From an uncultured Clostridia bacterium (GTDB lineage: Bacteria; Bacillota; Clostridia; Christensenellales; Borkfalkiaceae), in assembly GCA_947589085.1 (NCBI GenBank), contig CANPZD010000005.1, forward strand, positions 1 through 64,000: a stretch of DNA of 64,000 nt, given 5' to 3'. Positions 24,775 through 34,138 of the stretch are shown here, piece after piece; positions within the stretch are counted from its first letter, which is position 1, and every line of letters begins with the position of its first letter. The translations under genes were made by a program, and so were the position numbers. The notes below the pieces were generated by a model. It was not told the DNA's origin. It did not search any database and saw only the letters and a list, made by a program, of their open reading frames with translations.

Positions 24775-25701
24775 ATGAAATACCAAATCATGCTCGGCAT
24801 ATTGTTCACGCTGCTTTCGGCGCGCAAAAAAAGCGCGGGCGCGCTGGCGGCAAAATATCATTGCTCCGTGCGCTCCGTCTACCGGTATGTGGAAGAGCTG
24901 ATCGTCGCGGGGATCCCCATCGACGTCGGCCGCGGCGCAAACGGCGGCATCTGGATCTCGGACGCCTACAAGCTGCCCAAGGGATTCATGACGAAAGAGG
25001 AATATGCGCGCACCGTGGAGGCCATGCTCGCCATGCTCGAACAGACGGGCGACGAAACGCTCCGCGCCGCGCTTGAAAAAATCACGTCCGGCATGAAGCG
25101 CGAAAAGAGCGACGCCGCGCTCTCGGGCAATATTCTCGTGGACAGCGGAACCTGGGGCGACGAGCGAAGATTCTCGGAAAAACTAGCGATCACCGACCGC
25201 GCGATCTCGGAACGCGAAGCGCTGGAAATTGATTACGTCGACCGCGAAGGCGAGACTTCAAAGCGGAAAATCCTACCCCATCTGCTTGTTTATAAGCAAA
25301 ATATCTGGTACGTATATGCCTTTTGCAACACGCGGAACGCATTCCGGCTCTTCAAACTCGGCCGCATGCGCTCCATCCTGCAAACGGGCGAAACGTTCGA
25401 ACGGCTTGATTTTTCGCGCGACGAGATCCCCCTTTCTTTCTGGCGGGACGACGAAAACGATCTCGACGTGCGTCTGCAGATCGCGCCGGAAAAATTGCCG
25501 TTCGCCGAAGAATGGCTGGGCGTGGAGAATATCCGCCGGGAAAACGGTCTGTTTTTGGCCGACGTCATGCTGCCGGACGACGACGCGCTGATCGGAAAGA
25601 TCCTGTCGGCGGGCGCGGGGCTGACCGTACTCGCGCCGCCCGAGCTGAAAACGCGCGTTCAAACGGAATCGGAACGCATTGCGGCGCAATATCGGGCATA
25701 A
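24775..25701 (+). CDS. WYL-domain transcriptional regulator
   Basis: The 308-residue protein has an N-terminal winged helix of the DeoR/HTH_11 type (LLSARKKSAGALAAKYHCSVRSVYRYVEEL, in part). A middle helical linker follows, then a WYL domain (~residues 135-225) with LLVYKQNIWYVYAFCNTRNAFRLFKLGRM, where Trp-Tyr-Val replaces the classical W-Y-L. A WCX-like C-terminal part ends the protein. WYL proteins sense nucleotides or nucleic acid and regulate stress or defence genes. The start at 24775 has an acgaggaaac ribosome site. It is monocistronic and divergent from a small hypothetical gene, so its own promoter is a likely target. Confidence 0.88.
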   Translation: MKYQIMLGILFTLLSARKKSAGALAAKYHCSVRSVYRYVEELIVAGIPIDVGRGANGGIWISDAYKLPKGFMTKEEYARTVEAMLAMLEQTGDETLRAALEKITSGMKREKSDAALSGNILVDSGTWGDERRFSEKLAITDRAISEREALEIDYVDREGETSKRKILPHLLVYKQNIWYVYAFCNTRNAFRLFKLGRMRSILQTGETFERLDFSRDEIPLSFWRDDENDLDVRLQIAPEKLPFAEEWLGVENIRRENGLFLADVMLPDDDALIGKILSAGAGLTVLAPPELKTRVQTESERIAAQYRA

Positions 25702-25744
25702 AAGGCCATTCTGGCGCAAATATAGCATATCATTTTTGAAAAAA

Positions 25745-25790
25745 TCATCCGTCAACATTCCGAAATGCTGACGGATGAATGAATTTTTAA
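25745..25790 (-). terminator. Intrinsic terminator between WYL gene and acyltransferase gene
   Basis: CATCCGTCA-CATT pairs with AATG-TGACGGATG with one mismatch. On the minus strand it is followed by ATTTTTTC; the plus side also has a short T-run. Confidence 0.75.
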
Positions 25791-25807
25791 GCCGATCTGA
25801 AAGTTCA

Positions 25808-26626
25808 TTACGAAAGAGCGCTTGCTTCGGCGAGGTCCGCTTCCATCGGCTCCGTTTGTGTCTCTCGGAAGATAAAGCGGTTGGGCGAATAGGAAGAAAG
25901 ATTGCTGCGCGCCAGCATCGCGGTGTATGCGCGATCCCGCAGATCGAATTTCCGCTGCCGCAGGGGTAGGCTCGCGTCGGGGAAGAATGGCCCGTCGACA
26001 TATACGGTCGTCTTTACGCCGAACGGTCTGCGTTTGCGGTAAGTGGCCGTAAAAGTAAATACCGGCTTCCCCGTCTCCAAAGGATAGGTAAAGGACGTGG
26101 CGGAAAAGGGACGGATCCCCGTGTAGAGGGGCCAGATATGCGCCTCGGGATAGATGACGATGACGTCGCCGCGGTCTGCCCGCGTCCGGATCGCCGAAAG
26201 AAACTTTTTGTGCAGTTCCAAACTGTCGGGAACAGGCATGGCTCCCAGGTCTTGCACGACGCGCTTTAAGCAGGGAATGGAGACGGCGGCGGGACTTACG
26301 ACGAGGTACGGCTTCTTCGGGAAGGCCGCCATCGAGGGCGTAAAGGCGTCGCCCGCCGACCGCGTGTGGTTGCCGTAGAGGAAGAAGCCCTCTTTGCGGT
26401 ACGGGCGGAGTTTCTTTCTCCCCACGATCTTCTGCCCGCAGGAGATCTTCAGAAAGAGGTAGCTGACGGGCGTCGCGATGCAGTGATGGAGGATCCATGC
26501 GGCGGCCCGCCTGATCCTGCTGCGGGGAAGATAGGTGTAGTTTTCGGGAAGCCGCTTGATGTTGATGTTCATCCCCGCGAAATCGTCGTGGAGAGGGTCG
26601 TTATAATAAAAAATATGTTTTTTCAT
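25808..26626 (-). CDS. PlsC-type acyltransferase
   Basis: The 272-residue protein looks like a 1-acyl-glycerol-3-phosphate acyltransferase family member: an N-terminal hydrophobic helix (AAAWILHHCIATPVSYLFL), block I NHTRSAGDAF, a central FLSAIRTRADRGDVIVIYPEAH (block III) and late VFTFTATYRKRR. Two deviations from the classical pattern stand out: block I reads H-x5-D instead of H-x4-D, and EGTR is replaced by EAH. The start codon overlaps the stop of the glycosyltransferase gene (ATGA), and aaaaggagcaat precedes it. The pair probably makes or modifies a membrane glycolipid. Confidence 0.82.
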   Translation of the reverse strand: MKKHIFYYNDPLHDDFAGMNINIKRLPENYTYLPRSRIRRAAAWILHHCIATPVSYLFLKISCGQKIVGRKKLRPYRKEGFFLYGNHTRSAGDAFTPSMAAFPKKPYLVVSPAAVSIPCLKRVVQDLGAMPVPDSLELHKKFLSAIRTRADRGDVIVIYPEAHIWPLYTGIRPFSATSFTYPLETGKPVFTFTATYRKRRPFGVKTTVYVDGPFFPDASLPLRQRKFDLRDRAYTAMLARSNLSSYSPNRFIFRETQTEPMEADLAEASALS

Positions 26627-27759
26627 ATTGCTCCTTTTGCCGAGACTGCGTCTTTGAGCATCTGCTCCATTTCGAGCATGCGGTCCTCTTGCCGGAATTG
26701 CTCGCGGAACGAGCGGTATTTTTCCCGATACGCCGCAATCTCTTCGGGGGCGTGATAAAAATAGGAGATCTTTTCGGCGAGGTCGCGCGCGTTTCCCGCC
26801 TTGAAGAGGCAACGCCCGTCTGCGGCGAAGGCCTTGGTCGCGCTCCGGGGAGAATCCGAGATGACGGGAACAAGTCCGCAGGCGATGGCTTCGAGACAGG
26901 AGATCGCCTCGATCTCGACGAGGGCCGTGTGAACATAGAGATCCGCGGCGTGCAGGGCGGCGGGCAGCTCGTTCCTCGAATAGAAACGGAAGTCGGCGTC
27001 CACCTTTTTCCGCCCGGCGAGCCGTTTGAGTTTCTTTTCCCGCGGGCCGCACCCCGCAAAGCAGAGCCGCACGTCGTCTTTGAAGGCGCATTTGGCCACG
27101 GCTTTAATGAGCGTTTGCTGCGCCTTTTCCTTGCTGAACCGCCCCGTGCAGAAGATCGTGAACTTTCCCTTCCGTTTCGCCTCTTTTTGCGGGGCGAAGA
27201 ATACGTCGTTGACGCCGTTGGAGATGACGCGGCATCGAAGTTCCCGCCCGATCTGCTTCTCGAACAGCTCCCGGATGAACTGCGTGGGATAGTGAACGAT
27301 ATCCGCCCGCCTGTAAAGGAGACGGTAGTAGAAGAGATAGGTGATATGGTTGACAAGGCGGCTGTTCATGCACGAGATGTGCGCGGTGAAGTTCTCGGCC
27401 TGCGCATGAAAGCTCGCGGTGACGGGAATGCCCGCCTTCTTCGCAAGTTTTGCGGCGGTGACCCCGAGGTGGAACGGCATGAGGACGTGCACCACGTCCG
27501 CCCCCTCTATGGCGCGGGAGACGACGCCTTTATCCCCTTTTGCGAGCGTGACGTTGTTCGCTTTCAACAGTAGATTCAACGGTCCCAAATTTTTGACGGG
27601 GACGACCGCATAGCCCGCTTCCTCTTTTTTATCCTGATCGGCGCAAACGACGGTGACTTCGTGCCCCCGCTCTTTGAGAAAGCCGATCAGATTGTATGCC
27701 GCAAGCGTTGTGCCGTTGTTCGGCATCCCCAAAACATCGCAGACGATCGCAATTTTCAT
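26623..27759 (-). CDS. GT4-family glycosyltransferase, probably for a membrane glycolipid
   Basis: The 378-residue protein starts MKIAIVCDVLGMPNNGT with an aaaaggaggtaaa ribosome site; the frame extending to 27798 is not needed. It has the GT-B fold pattern: an N-terminal acceptor domain with HVLMPFHLGVTAAKLAKKAGIPV and ASFHAQAENF, and a C-terminal nucleotide-sugar domain with CTGRFSKEKAQQTLIKAVA and EAISCLEAIACGLVPVISDS (E-x7-E motif). It resembles 1,2-diacylglycerol 3-glucosyltransferases. It overlaps an acyltransferase gene by 4 nt, which supports a lipid substrate. Promoter lies in the AT-rich stretch at ~27780-27830. Confidence 0.88.
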   Translation of the reverse strand: MKIAIVCDVLGMPNNGTTLAAYNLIGFLKERGHEVTVVCADQDKKEEAGYAVVPVKNLGPLNLLLKANNVTLAKGDKGVVSRAIEGADVVHVLMPFHLGVTAAKLAKKAGIPVTASFHAQAENFTAHISCMNSRLVNHITYLFYYRLLYRRADIVHYPTQFIRELFEKQIGRELRCRVISNGVNDVFFAPQKEAKRKGKFTIFCTGRFSKEKAQQTLIKAVAKCAFKDDVRLCFAGCGPREKKLKRLAGRKKVDADFRFYSRNELPAALHAADLYVHTALVEIEAISCLEAIACGLVPVISDSPRSATKAFAADGRCLFKAGNARDLAEKISYFYHAPEEIAAYREKYRSFREQFRQEDRMLEMEQMLKDAVSAKGAI

Positions 27760-27886
27760 TTTACCTCCTTTTATCACAACGCAAAATGACTGATTCAATA
27801 TTTGTCATATTTTGTTATGACAAATCTTATTATAGCAGGACGACACGGCGATGTCAACAAAAACGAAGATAAAAAATTCGGACATA

Positions 27887-27922
27887 GAAAAAACGGCTTG
27901 ACGGGTGAACCGTCAAGCCGTT
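27887..27922 (-). terminator. Intrinsic terminator after P-type ATPase gene
   Basis: AACGGCTTGACGG pairs perfectly with CCGTCAAGCCGTT across GTGAA. On the minus strand six T residues follow. Confidence 0.9.
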
Positions 27923-27960
27923 CGAAAAATCCCGATCGTCCCCCTGTTTGGGGGCGCAGC

Positions 27961-30609
27961 TCACTTTGCCGATTTTCGCATGCCGAGACGGATGAAACAT
28001 TTGGAGATCTCGACGGCGACAAGCGGCAGAACGATGAGCGCAAGGCAGATGAGATATTGCTGCCATGTGAGATAGATAAACTTAAAGAAGTCTTTTACGC
28101 CGGGCACAAAGAGCAGCAAGGCCATGATGAGCGCCGAGGCCGCGATCGCGCAGAAGAGCACGAGGTTATGACCGTTCCCGCGCGCAAAGAACGACGCGGT
28201 GTTCGAACGCTGATTCGCGCTGTGAACGAGCTGCGATCCGGCAAGGACGAGAAAGCACATCGTCATGGCGGCTTGCGGATCTCCATAGGCGTACAGTCCG
28301 AGGAAGTATGCCCCGAGCGAGACGGCGCTGATGATCAGGCCGTGGAAGAGAACGCGGAAGATCAGTCCCTTTTCGAAGAGCGTCCCCGATTTCACGGGCG
28401 GCCGCTCCATCACGTCCTTTGCGGCGGGATCGACGCCGAGACCGAGCGCGGGCAGCGTATCCGTCACGAGGTTGATGATCAGAACGTGCACGGCAAGAAT
28501 GGGCGCCGGGAGATCGAGCAGCGTTGCGATGAGAAGCACCAAAATCTCGGCGATATTTCCCGCGAGCAGATATTGAATGACTTTCTGAATGTTGGCGTAT
28601 ACCCTTCTTCCCTCGCGCACGGCGCTCTCGATCGTTGTGAAATTGTTGTCGAGCAGCACGATATCCGAGGCGTCTTTCGCCACATCCGTGCCCGCTCCCA
28701 TGGCGACGCCGATATCCGCGGCTTTGAGCGCGGGAGAATCGTTTACGCCGTCCCCCGTCATGGCCGCGACCTCGTGCATGCGCTGCAGCGACTTGACGAT
28801 GCGCAGCTTATCGGAGGGAGAAACGCGCGCATAGACCGACGTCTTTCCCACGACGCGATCCAGCTCTTCATCCGTCATGGCGGCAAGCTCCGCCCCCGTG
28901 ATCGCATGATCCCCCTCGCTGTAAATCTTCAGATCTTTGGCGATCGCGACCGCCGTGGTCTTGTGATCGCCTGTGATCATCACGACGCGGATCCCCGCCC
29001 TGTGGCAGGATTCCACCGCCCCGATCACCTCCGTTCTCGGCGGATCGATCATGCACGTGAGGCCGATGAACGTCAGCTCTTTTTCCACGTCGTCGCCCTC
29101 ACGGGGAACGTAACCGATCGTGGAACAGGCAAAGCCGAGCACGCGCAGCGCCTGCGCCGAATATTCCTCGGCAAGGCGCAAAAATTTCTTTCTGTCCTCC
29201 TCCGTGATCCCGCGCACGCCGCCCTCCGCAACAATGCTCGTACAGCGGCGCAGCAGTTCTTCGATCGCCCCCTTCGTGTAAACGCGATATGCGCCGTCCT
29301 CTTGAACGACCACGGACATTCTCTTTCTGTCCGAATCGAACGGCTGCTCGAAGACGCGGGGACGTTCGTTCTTCAACGTCTCCTGCGCGATCCCGAACGT
29401 TTCCGCAAAATCGATGAGCGCGCCCTCCGTGGGATCGCCGAGCACGTTGCCCGCTTCGTCGATGGCGGCGTCGTTGCAGAGCGCGGCGGCCGACACGAGC
29501 ATCCTGCGCGTTTCCGTGAGCGAACCTCCGGAGGCGGAAAGTTCGGTCTGTTCTTCCGCCGTCGCAAAGCGGGTCACGGTCATGCGGTTGAGCGTGAGCG
29601 TACCCGTCTTATCGCAGCAGATCACGGTCGCGGAACCCAGCGTTTCCACGGCGGGGAGACTGCGCACCAACGCCTGTTTTTTTGCCATTCGCTGTACGCC
29701 GAGCGCCATGACGACGGTCGCCGTCGCGGGAAGTCCCTCGGGGATCACGGAGATCGCGAGCGAGATCGCCGTGAGAAGCGGCAACTGCCACGATTCTTTG
29801 ATCGACCAATCCGTGATGCGGAGATAGCTGATGCCGAGCATGACGAGCGCGATCACCACGCCGACCACGGAGAGGATCTTGCCGACGCCGTTGAGTTTTT
29901 TCTTCATGGGCGTTTCGAGTTCGTCGGTCTGATCCAGCATGCCCGCGATCGAACCGACCTGCGTGCGCATGCCCGTCTCGACGACGACGCCCGTCGCCGT
30001 GCCGTTTACGGTGACGCAGGACGAGAACGCCATATTCACTCTGTCGCCGAGGGGCGCGTCGGCCGCGAGCACGGAGGGCGCGTCCTTTTCCACGGGAACG
30101 CTCTCGCCCGTGAGCGCCGATTCCTGCACGCTCAGATTGGATTCCTCGATGAGGCGCAGATCCGCCGGCACCACGCACCCGTCCGCAAGAATGACGATAT
30201 CTCCGGGAACCAACTCTTCGGCGGGAAGCACGCACTCCTTTCCGTCCCGCAAAACGCGCGCCGTCGGGGCGCTCAGCGTGCCGAGCGAGGCGAGCGCGTC
30301 CGCCGCCTTTTTTTCCTGCACGATGCCGATCACCGCATTGATGACGACGATCGCGAAGATGACCGCGGCTTCGGCATAGTCGGCGAACAGAATGGATACG
30401 ACGGCGGCGATCAGCAGAATGATCACCATCACGTCCTTGATCTGTTCCCAGAGCATCCGCAGGATCGACTTGGGTTTTCGCTCCTTGAGCTTGTTCTTTC
30501 CGTAACGCTGACGGCGCGCCTCCGCTTCGGAAACGGTGAGTCCTTGCCGCGAAGTTCCGAGAATGCGCAGCGTCTCTTCCGGCGTTTTGGTATGCCAATT
30601 TTCGTTCAT
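27961..30609 (-). CDS. P-type cation (calcium-type) ATPase
   Basis: The 882-residue pump has all P-type landmarks: an N-terminal cation-ATPase domain, actuator motif ALTGES (~167-170), M4 motif PEGLP (~290-294) as in Ca pumps, the phosphorylation site DKTGTLT with Asp at ~333, and hinge TGDGVNDSPALKAADIGVAMG. A C-terminal six-helix block ends the protein. The PEGLP motif and length fit PMCA/SERCA-like P2 ATPases, so it likely exports Ca2+ from the cytoplasm. The ATG at 30609 follows ggcaggga. It is monocistronic with terminators on both sides. Its antisense strand is open over nearly the whole length, a codon-bias effect. Confidence 0.94.
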   Translation of the reverse strand: MNENWHTKTPEETLRILGTSRQGLTVSEAEARRQRYGKNKLKERKPKSILRMLWEQIKDVMVIILLIAAVVSILFADYAEAAVIFAIVVINAVIGIVQEKKAADALASLGTLSAPTARVLRDGKECVLPAEELVPGDIVILADGCVVPADLRLIEESNLSVQESALTGESVPVEKDAPSVLAADAPLGDRVNMAFSSCVTVNGTATGVVVETGMRTQVGSIAGMLDQTDELETPMKKKLNGVGKILSVVGVVIALVMLGISYLRITDWSIKESWQLPLLTAISLAISVIPEGLPATATVVMALGVQRMAKKQALVRSLPAVETLGSATVICCDKTGTLTLNRMTVTRFATAEEQTELSASGGSLTETRRMLVSAAALCNDAAIDEAGNVLGDPTEGALIDFAETFGIAQETLKNERPRVFEQPFDSDRKRMSVVVQEDGAYRVYTKGAIEELLRRCTSIVAEGGVRGITEEDRKKFLRLAEEYSAQALRVLGFACSTIGYVPREGDDVEKELTFIGLTCMIDPPRTEVIGAVESCHRAGIRVVMITGDHKTTAVAIAKDLKIYSEGDHAITGAELAAMTDEELDRVVGKTSVYARVSPSDKLRIVKSLQRMHEVAAMTGDGVNDSPALKAADIGVAMGAGTDVAKDASDIVLLDNNFTTIESAVREGRRVYANIQKVIQYLLAGNIAEILVLLIATLLDLPAPILAVHVLIINLVTDTLPALGLGVDPAAKDVMERPPVKSGTLFEKGLIFRVLFHGLIISAVSLGAYFLGLYAYGDPQAAMTMCFLVLAGSQLVHSANQRSNTASFFARGNGHNLVLFCAIAASALIMALLLFVPGVKDFFKFIYLTWQQYLICLALIVLPLVAVEISKCFIRLGMRKSAK

Positions 30610-30701
30610 TCCCTGCCCCGAAAAAATCAATGATATGTGTATTATACCACGATTCCGGGAATTTTAATAGTGATTCGGACAAATTGCTCTCTCAAACGAA
30701 C

Positions 30702-30731
30702 AAAAAACCGGGTTGCGCCCCGGCTTTTTTT
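30702..30731 (-). terminator. Intrinsic terminator after lipoprotein gene
   Basis: CCGGG...CCCGG flanked by A- and T-runs, active in either direction. Confidence 0.8.
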
Positions 30732-30752
30732 TGCAGATGATCCCAAAAAATC

Positions 30753-31511
30753 TTATTCTCCGGAACCGAAATCCGGAAACGTAACGCTCTGTCCTCCATA
30801 GGTGAATGTACATTCCGTATTCGTCACAGCCTCCACGCCCGCGCCGGCGCTGTTGTTTTTTGCGGTCAGGATCAGATTGATGAGTTTCCCCTCTTTGAAT
30901 TGCAAAAGACAGGTTTGAACAGCGACGGTGATCCTCAAGTCAAATTCGAGTTCTTCTCCCTCTTTCAGCGCATAGCCGTTCTTCTCTTCGCTGTATTCGA
31001 ATTGCTTCCAAGCGCCGCGAAACGCCGCAAACATCACGTCGTATGTCCGGAATGTTTCCAAAGCCAAATCGTCAAGCGATTCCGACATCCAGGGGCTGTT
31101 TTCCATTCTCATATGTAAGCTTCCGGGTTCCTGCGTCCAATCGGCATAAAATTCCTGCGTGAAACTCTCGCCGGAGTTGAACACCTTTTGCAAACAGTAT
31201 CCCTTTGTCCCCTCTACGACGACGGTTTCATCCAACTGCTGCGTTGTCGCGTCGCCGACTTCGGGATCGGCATAGGTGACGTCGGTGGTCCCCGCAGACG
31301 TCACCTTGAAATTTTTCAGATTGTCTGCGTCAAACGCCGCCGCCCAGTCTGCGGCAAGGGTCGCGTCGTCGAACTTCTGGAATTCGGTCGTGCCGCCCTG
31401 TCCGCCGCCCTGTCCGCTTCCCTGTTCGCCGCCCTGCGAAGAGCAGGCAGCAAGGGCAAAGCAGAGCGCTCCGGCCAAGATCGTGAAAATCATCGCCTTG
31501 TTCTTTTTCAT
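30753..31511 (-). CDS. Secreted lipoprotein under XRE control
   Basis: The 252-residue product has a lipoprotein signal peptide (MKKNKAMIFTILAGALCFALAAC, lipobox LAAC with Cys at 23, quoted in part). A Gly/Gln-rich linker (GSGQGGGQGG) follows, then a ~210-residue globular part with many aromatic residues. No known domain is recognised. The promoter reads TTGACT-17-TATGAT on the minus strand and its spacer is exactly occupied by a perfect inverted repeat, an ideal repressor operator. The divergent gene at 31610 encodes an XRE repressor, so the lipoprotein is probably switched by it. Confidence 0.82.
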   Translation of the reverse strand: MKKNKAMIFTILAGALCFALAACSSQGGEQGSGQGGGQGGTTEFQKFDDATLAADWAAAFDADNLKNFKVTSAGTTDVTYADPEVGDATTQQLDETVVVEGTKGYCLQKVFNSGESFTQEFYADWTQEPGSLHMRMENSPWMSESLDDLALETFRTYDVMFAAFRGAWKQFEYSEEKNGYALKEGEELEFDLRITVAVQTCLLQFKEGKLINLILTAKNNSAGAGVEAVTNTECTFTYGGQSVTFPDFGSGE

Positions 31512-31546
31512 TTTGTTCTCCTTTTCCGCATATCGCGGATAGTATT

Positions 31547-31600
31547 ATCATATTCTTACTCTTGTAAGAAGTCAAGTAATTTTTCTTACATTTGTGAGAA
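31547..31600. promoter_or_regulatory. Divergent promoter with two XRE operators
   Basis: Operator 1 (31553-31570) is TTCTTAC-TCTT-GTAAGAA, a perfect dyad filling the 17-bp spacer between -35 TTGACT and -10 TATGAT of the lipoprotein promoter (minus strand). Operator 2 (31583-31600) is TTCTTAC-ATTT-GTGAGAA, one mismatch, about three helical turns away and closer to the XRE gene. Binding would block both genes. Confidence 0.8.
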
Positions 31601-31609
31601 AATATTGTT

Positions 31610-31822
31610 GTGAAGCATGAATTTTCTTTTGGCGAAAGCCTCCTCGAATTGCGCAGAGAGCGCCGGATCGGGCAGGTGGAATTGGCGCAGGCGATCGGCG
31701 TAAGCAAAGGGATCGTCAGCTTGTGGGAACATGGAAAGCGTGAACCGACGCTCTCCAATCTCCTTGCTCTCGCCGACTTCTTTCAGGTATCCCTCGACGT
31801 CCTCGTCGGCAGAAGCGATTGA
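31610..31822 (+). CDS. XRE-family repressor (70 aa)
   Basis: The entire protein is a Cro/CI-type helix-turn-helix: LLELRRERRIGQVELAQAIGVSKGIVSLWEHGKREPTLSNLLALADFF (shown in part), ending DVLVGRSD, the common terminus of minimal XRE regulators in Firmicutes. It starts at GTG 31610, 10 nt after operator 2, and has little room for a ribosome site. It is divergent from the lipoprotein gene, whose promoter holds a matching operator, so autoregulation and repression of the lipoprotein are likely. No partner domain for sensing is fused. Confidence 0.88.
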   Translation: MKHEFSFGESLLELRRERRIGQVELAQAIGVSKGIVSLWEHGKREPTLSNLLALADFFQVSLDVLVGRSD

Positions 31823-31882
31823 ATGTGCCGGTTTATTTTGTAAAACTAATTTACCGTTTTTCGGTTTGTCCGTTCATGCCTT

Positions 31883-31920
31883 AAAAAACCGTTCGCGGAA
31901 AATTCCGCGAACGGCGTTTT
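31883..31920. terminator. Bidirectional terminator after collagen 3' part and XRE gene
   Basis: CCGTTCGCGGAA pairs perfectly with TTCCGCGAACGG; A-run before and T-run after give U-tails in both directions. Confidence 0.9.
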
Positions 31921-31942
31921 CATGATTCCCGACGGATCCGAG

Positions 31943-32524
<582 letters not shown>

Positions 32525-32525
32525 T

Positions 32526-34136
32526 TTATTGATCCTCTCCCCGCCGGGTTCCGTCCGCAAAGAATTTATAATAGATATGGATCTCACGTTCCCCGTTCTC
32601 GTATTTTTCGCCGACCGTGATGCGGTCGATGAGCTGCAGACACATTTCGCGCGTCAGGATTTCGGCGCTTGCGTAACGCCGAAATCTCCGGGCATACGCT
32701 TCTGCGGCTTTGCCGTCCGGGTCCGGACGGCAAAGCCGCCCCTCGAGTTTGCTCTTTGCTTGCAGGATCTCTCTCCGTTCCGACTGATATTTTTCGCAAA
32801 GATCCGAGAAAACGTCTTGCGGCAGACATCCCAGAACCTTTTCTTCAAACGCAGCCTGCGTGAGTTTTTCCAATTCGGCAAGTCTGCTTTGCAGCGCTTT
32901 GAGCTGTTTTTCATCGGAAGTTTTACTTTGCCCGCTCCGCGTTTTGAGCGCCTTCAAAAAGCGTTCTTCGGCCTTTGCACCGTCGATCTCCGCCGCCCCG
33001 AGGAGAGAACGGAGATCTTCGAGCAGCAGGCGTTCCAGCGTTTCTTCGTCGATCCGGTGCGAAGAACAGTACTTTTTCCCGAGATCGGCGTAAGTTCGGC
33101 AAAGAAAGCAAGCGCGAGCGTTTTTTGCGGTTTTGAGTTTGAGCTTCTTTCCGCAATCCGGGCACGCGAGCAGTCCCGACAAGGCGTGCACTCTCCCCGC
33201 CTTATCCGATCTCCCGCGCCTTGATGCGTAAGTCGCCTGTACCTTGTCCCAGATCTCTTCGGAAACGATCGCCTCGTGCGCGTGTTCGGTCACGATCCAT
33301 TCGCTCTTCGGGACATGCACGACCTTGTGATTTTTATAGGAGATCCGCGCCGTACGATGTTGCAAGGTGCTGCCGAGATAGGTGGGATCGGACAAGATCC
33401 TGCGGACCGTCTGCGGCGGCCAGAGCGGGGAACAGCTGCGCTGCCGCTTTCCCCCGTCGAGCCGTGTATAATATGCGGCGGGATTCGGGATCCCTTCGCC
33501 GTTCAGGATCCCCGCGATCGTACGGGCCGAATCCCCCTGCAGGCGCAGATCGTATATGCGCCTTACCACGGCGGCCGCCTCTTCGTCGATCACGGCGGTG
33601 CGTTTCTCGTCGTTTCCCGCCTTATATCCGTAGGGATAATTCCAATTCGTGTACTTTCCGACGCGCTGGCTCGCCTCGAAAACGGCCCGGATCTTCTTGC
33701 TCGTATTTGCGGCGTGCCACTCGTTGAACACGTTCATGAGCGGCATCATGTCCATTGCCGCGGAAGCCCTGTCCGCCGTGTCCACATGGTCGCCGAGGGC
33801 GATGAAACGGATCCCGTACGCGGGAAAGATATAGTCGATATATTGCCCGACCTGAATGTAGTTGCGCCCGAAACGGGAAAGATCTTTGACGATGATCGTA
33901 TCGATCCTGCCCGCCTGCGCGTCCGCAAGCAGCCGTTTTACGCCCGGTCGATCGAAGTTCGTTCCCGAAAAGCCATCGTCCACATATTCATCGACAATGA
34001 TTCCGCCGTTTTCTTCCGCAAATTTTTTGAGAATGATCCGCTGGTGCTCGATCGAAATCGATTCGCCCGCCTTTTCATCGTCGCGCGAAAGCCGCATGTA
34101 GATTCCGATCCGACCGCTTAACGTTGATTTCGGCAT
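32526..34136 (-). CDS. Large serine recombinase
   Basis: The 536-residue protein has an N-terminal catalytic domain with GIYMRLSRDDEKAGESISIEHQ (Ser17 nucleophile, in part), DLSRFGRN and a recombinase domain (GYKAGNDEKRTAVIDEEAAAVVRRIYDL, in part). A zinc-ribbon (CPDCGKKL...CFLCRTY...YCSSH), a coiled coil (QLKALQSRLAELEKL) and a C-terminal DUF4368-like end (LIDRITVGEKYENGEREIHIYYKF, in part) follow. This is the plan of large serine integrases such as TnpX/TndX and the skin-element recombinase of Clostridioides. Its stop is ~12 bp from one element junction. It probably excises the 10.8-kb element from the collagen-like gene. All catalytic residues appear intact. A 70-residue gene ends 2 nt upstream. 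Confidence 0.93.
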   Translation of the reverse strand: MPKSTLSGRIGIYMRLSRDDEKAGESISIEHQRIILKKFAEENGGIIVDEYVDDGFSGTNFDRPGVKRLLADAQAGRIDTIIVKDLSRFGRNYIQVGQYIDYIFPAYGIRFIALGDHVDTADRASAAMDMMPLMNVFNEWHAANTSKKIRAVFEASQRVGKYTNWNYPYGYKAGNDEKRTAVIDEEAAAVVRRIYDLRLQGDSARTIAGILNGEGIPNPAAYYTRLDGGKRQRSCSPLWPPQTVRRILSDPTYLGSTLQHRTARISYKNHKVVHVPKSEWIVTEHAHEAIVSEEIWDKVQATYASRRGRSDKAGRVHALSGLLACPDCGKKLKLKTAKNARACFLCRTYADLGKKYCSSHRIDEETLERLLLEDLRSLLGAAEIDGAKAEERFLKALKTRSGQSKTSDEKQLKALQSRLAELEKLTQAAFEEKVLGCLPQDVFSDLCEKYQSERREILQAKSKLEGRLCRPDPDGKAAEAYARRFRRYASAEILTREMCLQLIDRITVGEKYENGEREIHIYYKFFADGTRRGEDQ

Positions 34137-34138
34137 AG

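Noticed and set aside
27802..30633. 943-residue open frame antisense to the P-type ATPase gene
   Set aside because: It is the mirror of a clear ATPase, rich in Arg, His and Asp, without a ribosome site; long antisense frames are expected from the GC-biased third codon positions here.
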